Counted from the first letter of the stretch, positions 39,500 to 48,753 are shown. The stretch: DNA of 64,000 nt from Bradyrhizobium roseum (GCF_030413175.1 NZ_CP129212.1:3596001-3660000), one strand, 5' to 3'. Notes: generated by a model from the letters alone, not told the origin. A program made the numbers and translations.

Positions 39500-39730
39500 C
39501 GTGACCTCCTTTGCGATCCAAGCCGCACTCTCAGTTCGCAACTAAAGTATAGTCACAATATTTGACGTAGTGGCAACACAAATGCGTTGCTTTGACGAAA
39601 TTTAGCGACGCCTCATTTTGCGCTGCAGCGAATTCTTCGCTGATGAGATTCCGGCTTGCGCATCGCGCTGGCCGGCTCCTAAGTAAGGAGAACCGCAAAA
39701 TCCCCGCATGATTGTCACAGGAGCGTTCAG

Positions 39731-40708
<978 letters not shown>

Positions 40709-40710
40709 CG

Positions 40711-40950
40711 ATGGCGGATCAGCCGCGACGGCCGAGAACCCTGAACGATGCGCGCTCCGAGGCCGAGGCCGCGTTCAAGCGCACCACCACCAAGGTGGCC
40801 GAAGCGCCGCCAAAGCCCGCCCGGCTGCCCGGCGTGAGGGAACTGGTGTCGCTGCGCATCGATCAGGATGTGCTGGAATACTTCCAGGAGGGCGGCCCCG
40901 GCTGGCAGGATCGCATCAACGAGGCGCTGCGAAAGGTGGCAGGCAAATAG
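40711..40950 (+). CDS. BrnA-like antitoxin (DUF4415)
   Basis: A 79-residue protein. The N-terminus is basic and flexible; the C-terminal part, VSLRIDQDVLEYFQEGGPGWQDRINEALRKVAG, is the ribbon-helix-helix unit of BrnA/DUF4415 antitoxins. BrnA usually follows a BrnT RNase toxin in one operon; no BrnT is visible here. It begins 2 bases after the cysK stop, so it is a solitary copy carried in the cysK transcript. It may act as a regulator instead. Confidence 0.75.
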   Translation: MADQPRRPRTLNDARSEAEAAFKRTTTKVAEAPPKPARLPGVRELVSLRIDQDVLEYFQEGGPGWQDRINEALRKVAGK

Positions 40951-41012
40951 GCCGGACCGTCCGCGCCGGCACCCCGGCAGAATGACTGTATCAGTGACGG
41001 CATCAGTGAAAA

Positions 41013-41037
41013 GGCCCGGGACGAGCCCGGGCCTTTT
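41013..41037. terminator. Bidirectional Rho-independent terminator
   Basis: GGCCCGGG-acga-GCCCGGGCC followed by TTTTT on the plus strand and, in reverse, by TTTTCAC. It ends the cysK transcript and lies just past the stop of the convergent caspase-like gene. Confidence 0.85.
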
Positions 41038-41057
41038 TGCTGGTGAGCGTTTGTTTG

Positions 41058-42479
41058 TCAGCGCAGCATGCCGCCAACCACGCCGCCGATGAAGCGGCCA
41101 GCGCCGGCCGGATCGGGGCCGGGGGCGGGGGCATACTGCCGCTGGGGCGGCGGAGCCTGATGCTGGACCTGCGGCTGCGCCTGCTGCTGGCTCGTGGTCC
41201 GGCGCTTGGGGCGGTCTTCCTCGGTGCTCGCGGTCGGTGCCGCCGCCACGATCTCGGTCAGCAGCGCCTTGTGCTGCAGCGTGTTGAGATAGCCGCTTGC
41301 GGGATAGCCGCGGGCGGTCTGCCAGCGCGTAATCACGCTGCGGGTGCCCTGATCGAACTGTCCTGTGATCTTGGTGTCGAAGCCGAGCCCGGTAAGGCGG
41401 CGCTGCACGTCGCGACGCTTGTTCTTGTCGAGGCCGATCTGGTCTTCGGTGGTCTGGTTGGCCTCGTCTTTGAAGGTCGCAGGATCGATGCCCTTGGTCA
41501 GGTTGCGCGTGGCATCCGGCTTCGGCCCCGCTTCCAGGGAAGCGATGCGCGACAACGCCAGCGAACGGAACTGGCCATTGGGATAGGTGCTCAGATAGGC
41601 GTTAAGTTCCTCCGGCTTGTTGGAGTCCTTGATCGAGCGCCAAAACTCCAGTTCGACGTCGCTGCCGGCGGCGGGCGTCTGCAAGGTGGCCGCCACCGCT
41701 CCCGGGGCGGGCGCGCCGTTCAGATAGACCGTGCCGATCAGGTTGGTGTGACCCCAGGGCAATTGTCCCTTGTTGGTCTCCTCATTGACCTGGGCGCGGA
41801 CCTTGGTCATCGCCTGCTGGATCTCCATGCCGGGCTGGGTGAGGTTGGCGAGCAGCGCGCGGGTGAACGGGCTGTTGTTGCCTTCCTGGCCGTCGAGTGC
41901 GGTCTGGCCCGGGCCGGTGGCGAACGCGATCAGCGTGCCTTCGCCGGATTTCATTTCGGCGAGACCGGTCTGCACGTTGACGCTGCGGGTCGCCGAGTTC
42001 GACTTGATCTTGGCTGCGAACGGATTGTCGCGGCAGGCATCGAGGAACACCAGTTTGACCTTGGCGTCGCCCATGGTCTGCTCGAGCGTAAGGTCGATGT
42101 TGATCGCGGCGCCGAGCTTGACGTCCATTTCGGATTTGATGTCCGCGTCGACCGGCAGCAGATAGTTGGTGCCCGAGATGGCGATGCCATGGCCGGCGTA
42201 GAAGAACAGTGCGACGTCGGCGCCCTGCGCCTTCTTGCCGAAGTCGAGCAGCCGCTCGGTCATCTTGTCGCGCGTGAGATTGGAGCCCTCGACCACTTCG
42301 AAGCCGACATTGCGCAGCGTTGCGGCCATCGCCTTCGCATCGACCGACGGGTTCGGCAGCGGGGCGACGTTCTTGTAGGCGCCGTTACCGACGACAAAGG
42401 CAACCCGCTTGTCGGCGCTGGCGGCGCCGACGGTGAGGACCGTGCAGATGACAGACAGAATGAGGGTTGGGAAGCGCAT
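41058..42479 (-). CDS. Caspase-like (C14) protease with peptidoglycan-binding-like tail
   Basis: A 473-residue exported protein. Signal peptide MRFPTLILSVICTVLTVGAASA, with start 42479 supported by GGGGGA. The caspase-type domain spans about 25-240: RVAFVVGNGAYKN, catalytic His in FFYAGHG and Cys in FLDACRDNPF. Then follows a segment of unknown fold and, near 370-430, VQRRLTGLGFDTKITGQFDQGTRSVITRWQ, which resembles a peptidoglycan-binding domain. The tail is Gln/Pro-rich. Both catalytic residues are present, so it may be an active arginine- or lysine-specific protease in the periplasm. Confidence 0.88.
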   Translation of the reverse strand: MRFPTLILSVICTVLTVGAASADKRVAFVVGNGAYKNVAPLPNPSVDAKAMAATLRNVGFEVVEGSNLTRDKMTERLLDFGKKAQGADVALFFYAGHGIAISGTNYLLPVDADIKSEMDVKLGAAINIDLTLEQTMGDAKVKLVFLDACRDNPFAAKIKSNSATRSVNVQTGLAEMKSGEGTLIAFATGPGQTALDGQEGNNSPFTRALLANLTQPGMEIQQAMTKVRAQVNEETNKGQLPWGHTNLIGTVYLNGAPAPGAVAATLQTPAAGSDVELEFWRSIKDSNKPEELNAYLSTYPNGQFRSLALSRIASLEAGPKPDATRNLTKGIDPATFKDEANQTTEDQIGLDKNKRRDVQRRLTGLGFDTKITGQFDQGTRSVITRWQTARGYPASGYLNTLQHKALLTEIVAAAPTASTEEDRPKRRTTSQQQAQPQVQHQAPPPQRQYAPAPGPDPAGAGRFIGGVVGGMLR

Positions 42480-42655
42480 AGGAAATCCCCCTGCAGAATC
42501 GATAAAAGGCTTTGGCTTCAACGCTGGCCGAACATTACAGAAAACAGCCTGCTTCGCGCCACAAAAAAGCGGCCCGACCACCAAATCCGGTGCCATCCGT
42601 TACCGTTGCGACACGCGTCGCGGCGTGATCTAGATCACAGCCACGCCAATAAAAT

Positions 42656-43534
42656 TCAGCTTGGGGCCGCCGCCTTGGTCGGAGGAGCAGGTTTCAGGTT
42701 CAACAGATTGCCGGTGAGGATCAGCATGGCGCCCAGCACGGTGAACAGGTCGAGCCGTTCATCGTAGATCAGCCAGCCCGCCATCGCGCTGAGTGGAACC
42801 CGCAAAAAGTCCATCGGGATCACGACCGTCGCGTCCGCATGCAGCATCGCGCGCGCCATGCAGTAGTGGGAGAATGTGCCGCAAATCGCGATCAGCACGA
42901 CCCAGCCCCAGAGATGGACTGGCGGCCACGCCCAGACGTAGAGCGCGGGAAGCAGTCCCGCCGCAGATTGCACCACCAGCATCCAGAACATGATCGCGAG
43001 CGGTTTTTCGGTGCGGGTAAGCGACTTGACCATCGCGACCGACACGCCGAAGCCGACGGCCGCCGCCAGCGCGGTCAACTGTCCGGGATCGACCTCGCTG
43101 GTGGCGGGACGAACGATCACGACGACGCCAATGACGCCCAGCACGATTGCCGTGATCTTCCAGATCGTCATGCGCTCGCCGAGGAAGCTCGCGGCCAGGA
43201 TTGCAGTCCAGATCGGCATGGTGAATTCGATCGCCACCAGCTGGCCGATCGGGATCAGCGTCAGCGCAAAGAACCAGCCGAGCTGCGCGCCGTAGTGAAT
43301 GAGATTGCGTGACACGTGCTCCGGCAGCCGCGTCGTCCTCATCATGGCAAAACCACCGCCGGCGCGGATCAGCGGGTACAGCAGCAGGAAGCCGAGAACC
43401 GAACGCAGCTCCATCAGCTGGAACACGTTGATCTCGCGCGCCGCCTCGCGTCCGGCGACCGTGATGATCAGCATCAGGGCGAGCCAGCCAGCCATCCACA
43501 ACGCAGCCAGGGTCTTGGATTGTGTGCGGTCCAT
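42656..43534 (-). CDS. EamA/DMT-family transporter
   Basis: A 292-residue inner-membrane protein with ten membrane segments in two EamA repeats, each about 140 residues. IPIGQLVAIEFTMPIWTAILAASFLGERM and the parallel VVIPMDFLRVPLSAMAGWLIYDER are the typical ends of helices 3-4 and 8-9. DMT transporters move small metabolites or amino acids, often outward. The substrate is unknown. It is an isolated gene with a weak ribosome-binding site. Confidence 0.88.
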   Translation of the reverse strand: MDRTQSKTLAALWMAGWLALMLIITVAGREAAREINVFQLMELRSVLGFLLLYPLIRAGGGFAMMRTTRLPEHVSRNLIHYGAQLGWFFALTLIPIGQLVAIEFTMPIWTAILAASFLGERMTIWKITAIVLGVIGVVVIVRPATSEVDPGQLTALAAAVGFGVSVAMVKSLTRTEKPLAIMFWMLVVQSAAGLLPALYVWAWPPVHLWGWVVLIAICGTFSHYCMARAMLHADATVVIPMDFLRVPLSAMAGWLIYDERLDLFTVLGAMLILTGNLLNLKPAPPTKAAAPS

Positions 43535-43717
43535 TCGGGAAGCCGGGGGTCAGGGCAGGCCGGTATCGGCGAGCGCGTCCCGATTTGCAATGCGCTTCAG
43601 CGGCGGGGCAGCGATGCGCCGGCCCAATTTCAGGGTGGGAGCGCGCCTGCGTTCAATGCTAAGGGATCGTCATTCCGGGCGTCGCCGCGCAACGGAAATT
43701 GAGGAGGAACCCTGCCC

Positions 43718-44116
43718 ATGCGAATCTTGCAACCGGCCGAATGGTCGAAACCCCGCGGCTTCTCGCACGGCGTCGAAGTCGACGGCCCCGGCAAATGGAT
43801 CGTGCTGGCCGGCCAGACCGGCGGTGACGAGAAGGGCGATTATGCCCCCGACATGGCCGCCCAGGTCGGCACGGCGCTGAAGCGCGTCATGAAGCTGCTC
43901 GGCGAAGCCGGCGCCGGACCGGAACACATCGTTCGCCTGACCTGGTACCTGACCAGCCGCAGCGAATACGAAGCCGCAGGTCCCGGCATCGGTGCGGCCT
44001 GGAAGGAAACGCTCGGGCGCAATTTCCCGCCGTCGACCCTGCTCTATATCGACGGTCTGGTCGACGTCAGGGCCAAGGTTGAGCTCGAAGTCACTGCCTA
44101 CGTCCCAACAGCCTAA
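43718..44116 (+). CDS. RidA/YjgF-family protein
   Basis: A 132-residue protein of the RidA fold, which in its type member hydrolyses toxic enamine/imine intermediates. SHGVEVDGPGKWIVLAGQTG and GPEHIVRLTWYLTS are typical, and the arginine in VDVRAKVELEVTAYV near 119 is where RidA has its catalytic Arg. Start 43718 follows GAGGAGG. The neighbour at 44182 is short and of unknown role, perhaps in the same transcript. Confidence 0.9.
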   Translation: MRILQPAEWSKPRGFSHGVEVDGPGKWIVLAGQTGGDEKGDYAPDMAAQVGTALKRVMKLLGEAGAGPEHIVRLTWYLTSRSEYEAAGPGIGAAWKETLGRNFPPSTLLYIDGLVDVRAKVELEVTAYVPTA

Positions 44117-44181
44117 CGCGGCGAGACCGTGCGCAGTCCACGCTGGCCGCGCTGGAAAACACAAAAGGATATCGTGAGCCC

Positions 44182-44388
44182 ATGACGACCACCACCCGAT
44201 CGACCTCCGCTGACTTCGTAACCGCCTTCGCAACCGGCTGGCCCGAGCATCAGCCCGACATCATGGTGCTGTCGCTGACCACGCAGCGGGGCGTCCAGGA
44301 TTTTGCGTTCAACAAGGAGCAGGCTTTGTTGATCGCCAAGACGATCAAGGAGACCGCGGCGAAACTCGAAAAGCCCAAGACGAGTTAA
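44182..44388 (+). CDS. Small hypothetical protein
   Basis: A 68-residue protein with a Thr-rich N-terminus, then a compact part: GWPEHQPDIMVLSLTTQRGVQDFAFNKEQALLIAKTIKETAAKL. The second half resembles a short beta-beta-alpha unit. No known motif. AAAGGA lies 12 bases upstream. It is likely a genuine, conserved small gene, as the sequence has balanced composition and its stop is followed by a convergent terminator. Confidence 0.6.
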   Translation: MTTTTRSTSADFVTAFATGWPEHQPDIMVLSLTTQRGVQDFAFNKEQALLIAKTIKETAAKLEKPKTS

Positions 44389-44407
44389 AAACGAGATAGG
44401 TGACTGC

Positions 44408-44449
44408 AACTGTCGTCGCCCGCGTTCGCGTTAGGGGGCGATGACAGTT
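44408..44449. terminator. Convergent stem-loop terminator
   Basis: A 14-base stem (AACTGTCGTCGCCC pairing with GGGCGATGACAGTT) around a 14-base loop, between two convergent genes. It has no long U-tract but is very stable and probably serves both sides. Confidence 0.6.
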
Positions 44450-44469
44450 TGAGGGGTGGGGAAACAGAT

Positions 44470-45021
44470 CTACTTCGACAGCGAAATATTGGCCGCACGG
44501 AACTGGCTGTCGGCCTTCATGGTAACCTGCTGCTTGGTGCCGCTCGTCTTCAGCGAGATGCTGGAACTGAAACCGGCTGCTTCGGCGATCACCTGGAAAC
44601 TGCCGTTGGCGCCGCGTCCCTGGATGCTGCCGCCGACATTGCGGCTGGTTTCGCTCCATTTGCCGGTCACCTCGCCGCCTGCTGCGACCACTTCAGCCAA
44701 CAAATTGAATTTGTAGGCGTCGCTTGCGCAGGTGAGGTTCATGTCCATGCTGGCACCGCTGACCTTGTAGGTCGCGCGGCAGCGAATCCGCTCGCTGGAA
44801 CCGTCATCCAGCGACACGGTTCCGCTGCCTTGCCAGTTGCCGGCCATGCCGCTGAATGCGCTCGACTGGGCGTGGCTGTTGGTGGCCGAAAAAGCCGTCA
44901 TAGAAAGAGCGACGACTGCGAAAGCCAGCCGCCGCGCCCGGGTCAGAAATTCTGACGACCGATGGGTCTTATTGACGGGACGCTTCCCATCGACCGCTGC
45001 ACGCGACACCTGCTGAGGCCC
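44470..45021 (-). CDS. Secreted hypothetical protein, start uncertain
   Basis: An exported protein of about 183 residues. The signal region is ARRLAFAVVALSMTAFSATNSHA, cut before QSS. The mature part is rich in beta strands: MAGNWQGSGTVSLDDGSSERIRCRATYKV, then CASDAYKFNLLAEVV and GSFQVIAE. It resembles a lipocalin-like or similar barrel found in rhizobia. The start is unclear because the ATG at 45021 overlaps the previous gene; a non-ATG start near 44940 is also possible. It lies directly after a related secreted gene. Confidence 0.6.
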   Translation of the reverse strand, partial: GPQQVSRAAVDGKRPVNKTHRSSEFLTRARRLAFAVVALSMTAFSATNSHAQSSAFSGMAGNWQGSGTVSLDDGSSERIRCRATYKVSGASMDMNLTCASDAYKFNLLAEVVAAGGEVTGKWSETSRNVGGSIQGRGANGSFQVIAEAAGFSSSISLKTSGTKQQVTMKADSQFRAANISLSK

Positions 45022-45310
45022 CATTCCATTTCCCCGATCCGGAGTTGCCACTGAGTTGACCGTTCGCATATGCGCCATTGATCGAGACTTTCACAAGCCC
45101 CCCGCTGCCGACGCTGCCGGAAACCGGACCGCCTGAAATCTTGCCGTCGGTGACGTTCACGGTCGAGGTGGTCTGCGCGTCGCAGCTGCCCGTTTTTGTG
45201 ACAACGGTAACCTGCCAAAGGCCGTCATAAGGCGACTGGGCGGAGGCAGGAACTGCGGCGAAAGCGAAAAATGAAACAAACAACATGTTGCGGATGCGGC
45301 TGGAACGCAT
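44969..45310 (-). CDS. Secreted beta-rich hypothetical protein
   Basis: A 113-residue exported protein with signal peptide MRSSRIRNMLFVSFFAFAAVPASA. The mature part SPYDGLWQVTVVTKTGSCDAQTTSTVNV, then GSGGLVKVSINGAYANGQLSGNSGSGKWNG and a final CSGRWEA are a pattern I know from many small Bradyrhizobium secreted proteins; two cysteines could pair. Function is unknown. The next gene (44470) may overlap its 3' end. GGGG lies 10 bases before the ATG. Confidence 0.7.
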   Translation of the reverse strand: MRSSRIRNMLFVSFFAFAAVPASAQSPYDGLWQVTVVTKTGSCDAQTTSTVNVTDGKISGGPVSGSVGSGGLVKVSINGAYANGQLSGNSGSGKWNGASAGVACSGRWEASRQ

Positions 45311-45512
45311 GGATCAAAATCCCCGAAATGTGTGTGATGACGCGCCTTATCCGGTCACAATGTGTCCAAACTTGGATGCGCCGCAGCACAAGTAGAAGTT
45401 CCTTTCATTTCAAACACATCAAGGTGAATCCGGTTCCCCGCCGGGAACGCTAAAATTCACATTTGCCACGATTTTGTAGTGAATCAGGATGGATTGAGGT
45501 ATTATGGTAGAG

Positions 45513-46112
45513 TTAGTGATCCCGCTCCGAAAGGCTTGGCGCCTTGGTGGCGAACTGCTCGTCCTGCGGTGTCGCGGGCAGGCTGCCATGGAGTTTGGCA
45601 TGGTCGATCACGCCGGCCAGCAGCTTCTGACCCAGCGGCGCCAGCGCACGCTCCCACAGCTCCCGCGCCGTTTCCCCCTTCTTGACGAACACCCATTCCT
45701 GCGCGGCGATGGAGCCGGCGTCCATCCGCTCCGCGAGGTGATAGACCGTGCCGCCGGCGATCGGGTCGCCCTCCTTGATGGTCCACTCCACAGCGGCGAT
45801 GCCGCGATGCCGGGGCAGCAGCGAAGGGTGGTAGCCGATGCCGCCAAGCCTTGAGGCAGCGAGCGCCTCGGCGGTTACGCGGGCATGGCTGTGCGCCGTC
45901 ACGATCAGGTCGGTGCCAGGCGCGATCTCGGGGGCGACAACGCGTTTCGGATCGGCCTGCACCACCACCTCGATACCGGCAGCCCGCGCGGCGGCGGCCA
46001 GCCGGTCCTCGCCGTCGTGGACGACGATGCGGGCGATATCGACCCCTTGTTGGCGCAGGGTGTTGAATGTCGTCACGCCAAAATGGCGGGAACCGACCAG
46101 GGTAATCCGCAT
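45513..46112 (-). CDS. Formyltransferase-family protein with altered active site
   Basis: A 199-residue protein matching the catalytic half of methionyl-tRNA formyltransferase and related enzymes. VVVQADPKRVV and GYHPSLLPRHRG, then DPIAGGTVYHLAERMDAGSIAAQEW are the family hallmarks. In classical members the loop reads Asn-x-His (N in INVHASLLP); here the Asn position is Gly in GIGYHPSL. The Asp of the triad (MDAGSI) is retained. It lacks the C-terminal tRNA-binding domain, so it is not the housekeeping Fmt. Its acceptor is unknown, perhaps a sugar amine. Confidence 0.78.
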   Translation of the reverse strand: MRITLVGSRHFGVTTFNTLRQQGVDIARIVVHDGEDRLAAAARAAGIEVVVQADPKRVVAPEIAPGTDLIVTAHSHARVTAEALAASRLGGIGYHPSLLPRHRGIAAVEWTIKEGDPIAGGTVYHLAERMDAGSIAAQEWVFVKKGETARELWERALAPLGQKLLAGVIDHAKLHGSLPATPQDEQFATKAPSLSERDH

Positions 46113-46311
46113 ATGTTCCGTCCGTCGTTGATCAGGCGATATGCCCTAGCACACCATGACGACCAGTTTCGACGCCGGATCCGGGGCATCCGGGTTATCA
46201 ACAGGCCGGCCGAAGCCCCGGGGGCGGCCCAGCGTGCGCGGCGTCACAGCGGGCGTGCCCCGTGCAGCGCTAAGCTCGGGGCCGGATAGGCCAACGAGAG
46301 ACCCCACCAGC

Positions 46312-46743
46312 ATGACACGCTTTCTGATCTTCGCCGCCATGGCGCCGCCGCTTGGCTTCGTCGTTGCATTCTGGGTGATGCTGCAAGTCGCGAATTGGCT
46401 GGCGGGCGGCCCCACTTCCTTCGACGTTGCCCAGATCATGATGCTGCCCACGATATACTTGGTCGGGCTGATCCCGGCGCTGCTGGCGGCGTGGTTCGAT
46501 CACACGCTGGCGAGGCGCCAAGCCTCGTACCGCATCGCGCGCACGGCGTTGTTCGGCTATGCAATCAGCTATCTGCCGCTGACGGTCGCGTTCTGGATGG
46601 GCCTGCCGCTCGGGCTGGACGTCCTGCTGCTCGGCCTCATCGGCGCGGTGCCATCGGCGGTTTGCTCATGGCTGGCGGCGGAAGGGCAGGCGGCCGATTT
46701 CTTTCGTCACCACGACAGGATACGCAGCGCCGGCCGGGTATAG
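46312..46743 (+). CDS. Four-helix membrane protein of unknown function
   Basis: A 143-residue inner-membrane protein with four hydrophobic segments (about 3-28, 45-65, 80-98, 100-120). It is of a type found in Bradyrhizobium and has no recognised motif. The start at 46312 gives a sensible N-terminus; the upstream reading frame is basic and low in complexity. Its end overlaps by 37 bases the end of the convergent 46707 gene. The function is unknown. Confidence 0.6.
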   Translation: MTRFLIFAAMAPPLGFVVAFWVMLQVANWLAGGPTSFDVAQIMMLPTIYLVGLIPALLAAWFDHTLARRQASYRIARTALFGYAISYLPLTVAFWMGLPLGLDVLLLGLIGAVPSAVCSWLAAEGQAADFFRHHDRIRSAGRV

Positions 46744-46967
46744 CTCGGGATTGGTTCCTGGACCGGCCCTGATTGCTGCTCGGCCGCCATCTGCAGCCGC
46801 GCCCGCAGGTCGGCGCTGCATTGCTTCATCTGGTTGCGCAATTCGCGTCGGCTGAAGGTGGTGAGCGAGGGGTCGGCGAGTTGCTCCCAAGCGGCGCGCA
46901 GCCACTGTTGCAGGGCGCGGACATCATAGTCGCGGATATCGGAATCGAGGATCTCAGGCTGGTCCAT
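46707..46967 (-). CDS. Small hypothetical helical protein
   Basis: An 86-residue protein beginning MDQPEILDSDIRDYDVRALQQWLRAAWEQLADPSL, followed by an amphipathic helix RRELRNQMKQCSADLRARLQ. It has no signal or membrane segment. The helical, acidic N-terminus looks like a genuine conserved small protein. It converges with the 46312 gene with a 37-base overlap. Confidence 0.55.
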   Translation of the reverse strand: MDQPEILDSDIRDYDVRALQQWLRAAWEQLADPSLTTFSRRELRNQMKQCSADLRARLQMAAEQQSGPVQEPIPSYTRPALRILSW

Positions 46968-47156
46968 TCCGCCGGAATCTCAAGATGTGATCGCGCCGTG
47001 ATTAGGCCTGATTCTCGCGCCGACGCCTACACCGTCGCAGTACTGACGGAGCGAAAAATGGCGATTTTGACCGGCGGCCCGGCAGCAGACGGGCTGGATG
47101 CGAGGGAACGCGCGCGCCACATGACCGTTGCCTGCATACCGTTGAGAGGCTGCTCG

Positions 47157-47558
47157 ATGTCCCGCAATCCGGCGTTCGTATTCCTCGTGTCGTTTGTCCT
47201 GGCCGCTCCCGCCAGCGCGTTCGCGCAGTTGACACCGCCCGCGGGTTCGGCCGGCGCCGGCAATTCGGCGATCTCCGGCGTGCCGTTTGGCCCCGCCAAC
47301 CCGAGAGCGCTGTCCGATCCCAGCGGCATCGGCAACGCCGCAAACACGCCGCCGCTGCGCCCCAACCCTCCGCCGCCCGCCGTCTCCTACGGTTCGGTCG
47401 ATCAGGCGGCACCGCGCGCGCGCGTGGTGAGGCCGCCCTATGCCGGCGCCTCGCAGCGGATCACCAGCGCACGGCAGGGCGGGCCGCGAAAGCCGCCGCT
47501 CCGTCGCCGGGCGCGCCCGGAGGTGAGCAGCTTTACGGGGATTTGCCGAGGTTGCTAG
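47157..47558 (+). CDS. Secreted Pro/Gly-rich protein
   Basis: A 133-residue exported protein. Start ATG 47157 follows GAGAGG; the signal peptide is AFVFLVSFVLAAPASAFA. The mature part is Pro, Gly and Ala rich (TPPAGSAGAGNSAISG; RPNPPPPAVSYG) and ends with a basic region RKPPLRRRARPEV. The end may include a spurious extension GICRGC. The protein looks disordered. Function unknown; possibly cell-wall associated. Confidence 0.55.
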   Translation: MSRNPAFVFLVSFVLAAPASAFAQLTPPAGSAGAGNSAISGVPFGPANPRALSDPSGIGNAANTPPLRPNPPPPAVSYGSVDQAAPRARVVRPPYAGASQRITSARQGGPRKPPLRRRARPEVSSFTGICRGC

Positions 47559-47708
47559 CGAGCCTGATCCGGCAAATGGAAACCGGCTTTCTCTCGCGAC
47601 AGATGCGGACGCGTTTGCGCAGGGATAAGTTAAGCCGGGAAGGTGCGATCATGAAGCGATTCCTTCCAATCGCGTCATGATCTTGCACCGAAGCGCGAGC
47701 GCGGCAGC

Positions 47709-48110
47709 TCAGTCGCGGTAATAGTAGCGGCCCGGTGGCGGGCGCCGGTAGTATCCCTCGCCGTAATATTGACGGCCTTGCTGAAACTGCGGCGGAACCA
47801 TTCCGGTCGGGTAGCATCGACCGTCGCGGCTATCGAGGTCAGTGCCGTGGCCACAGGGTACGGGATAGCGGCCATCGCCGCGGTAGTGGCGCTGATATCG
47901 CCTCGCGGCCTGATCTTGCGGAGGCAGGTAGCCATTCGGATAGCATAGACCGTCGCGGGCGCTCAGATCCCAACCGTGGCCGCATGGCGGCGGATGCGCC
48001 GGAACATGGTATTGCACATTTTGGCGCAAGGCGGGCGCGGCGGCGGGTTCAGGTATCACGATCAACTGGGCAGCCAGTGCCGCAGCGGCGATGCTGACGA
48101 TCATAGTCAT
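47709..48110 (-). CDS. Secreted protein with two tandem Cys repeats
   Basis: A 133-residue exported protein with signal MTMIVSIAAAALAAQLIVI. Two copies of a 23-residue unit follow: CGHGWDLSARDGLCYPNGYL and CGHGTDLDSRDGRCYPTGMV, each ending in PPQ. Each unit has two cysteines, a His and Asp-Gly turns that suggest a small metal- or disulfide-held fold. A Tyr/Arg/Gly-rich tail closes the protein. The repeats resemble GCG-CRPN-like modules of rhizobial secreted proteins only loosely. Function unknown. Confidence 0.7.
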   Translation of the reverse strand: MTMIVSIAAAALAAQLIVIPEPAAAPALRQNVQYHVPAHPPPCGHGWDLSARDGLCYPNGYLPPQDQAARRYQRHYRGDGRYPVPCGHGTDLDSRDGRCYPTGMVPPQFQQGRQYYGEGYYRRPPPGRYYYRD

Positions 48111-48500
48111 TCTCCGGTAAAATCAGAAGCTGCCAGCGCTTCACGACGCGCAGACCAGTCGCATCATGAACGAGGTGCAGTCGTTGCATCCGTCCAATTA
48201 TATCAATTCACGCGCTGAATGTCCGATGAATGTATTCGAATGCCGCAGGCCACATGGGTGTCAGATCTGTGCGCGCTATCGCGTTTCGCAGCAGCCGTTC
48301 AGGCGATAGGGGCGTCCCCGTTGGTATTACCGAACGCCGAGGCCTTTTTGGGAGCGAAGCTGTGGGAGCTTGGGCCTTCAAGGCTCACCAACCGGGCGCG
48401 TCGGGCAAATGCCAGCCAACCCGCGTTCGCAAACCGGAGGATCCGATCGTGGGCGTGAGGGCGCCGCATTAAAGGCACGCCGGGTGAAGGAAGGGCGAAG
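48111..48500. other. Intergenic region, no gene recognised
   Basis: About 390 bases with no convincing coding frame, terminator or known site. It contains the promoter of the 47709 gene near 48111-48200. Confidence 0.5.
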
Positions 48501-48587
48501 CTAGCCCGTACGATAAGCATCCAGCGCGTGTGCTGCGAATATCGCCACACTGATACAGGCCAGGATCGTTGCAGAGAGTTCGATCAT
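48501..48587 (-). CDS. 28-residue membrane mini-protein
   Basis: A tiny gene with a perfect GGGAGGCGGAG ribosome-binding site. The protein starts MIELSATILACISVAIFAAH and ends in LDAYRTG; one membrane segment covers most of it. Similar tiny proteins ending in H-A-x-D/E-A-Y appear in Bradyrhizobium. Its ATGA overlaps the stop of the upstream mini-gene, so they are coupled. Confidence 0.6.
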   Translation of the reverse strand: MIELSATILACISVAIFAAHALDAYRTG

Positions 48588-48667
48588 TGCTCCGCCTCCC
48601 GCTCACCGATCGTGGCGAGGAATCTGTTGCGCGACTGCTTCCAGATGAAATCGAAGATGACTTGCAT
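48584..48667 (-). CDS. 27-residue mini-protein, first of a coupled pair
   Basis: Begins MQVIFDFIWKQSRNRFLATI and ends REAEQ; its TGA overlaps the ATG of the next mini-gene (ATGA). The last codons (GAGCGGGAGGCGGAG) also serve as the ribosome-binding site of the next gene. AGGGA lies 10 bases upstream of its ATG. It is amphipathic. Function is unknown. Confidence 0.5.
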   Translation of the reverse strand: MQVIFDFIWKQSRNRFLATIGEREAEQ

Positions 48668-48739
48668 GGTCGAACGTCCCTGTTTTGTTATCAACCAGAT
48701 AGACCGCGCTTTGTTTCAGGACGTTTTCGTCCGCCCCGG

Positions 48740-48753
48740 AAAATGGTTTCGTC
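48740..48753. repeat. Shared 14-mer, copy 2
   Basis: AAAATGGTTTCGTC, identical to 28669-28682. It lies 73 bases upstream of the mini-gene pair and is followed by CGGGC. See the finding on this motif. Confidence 0.35.
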
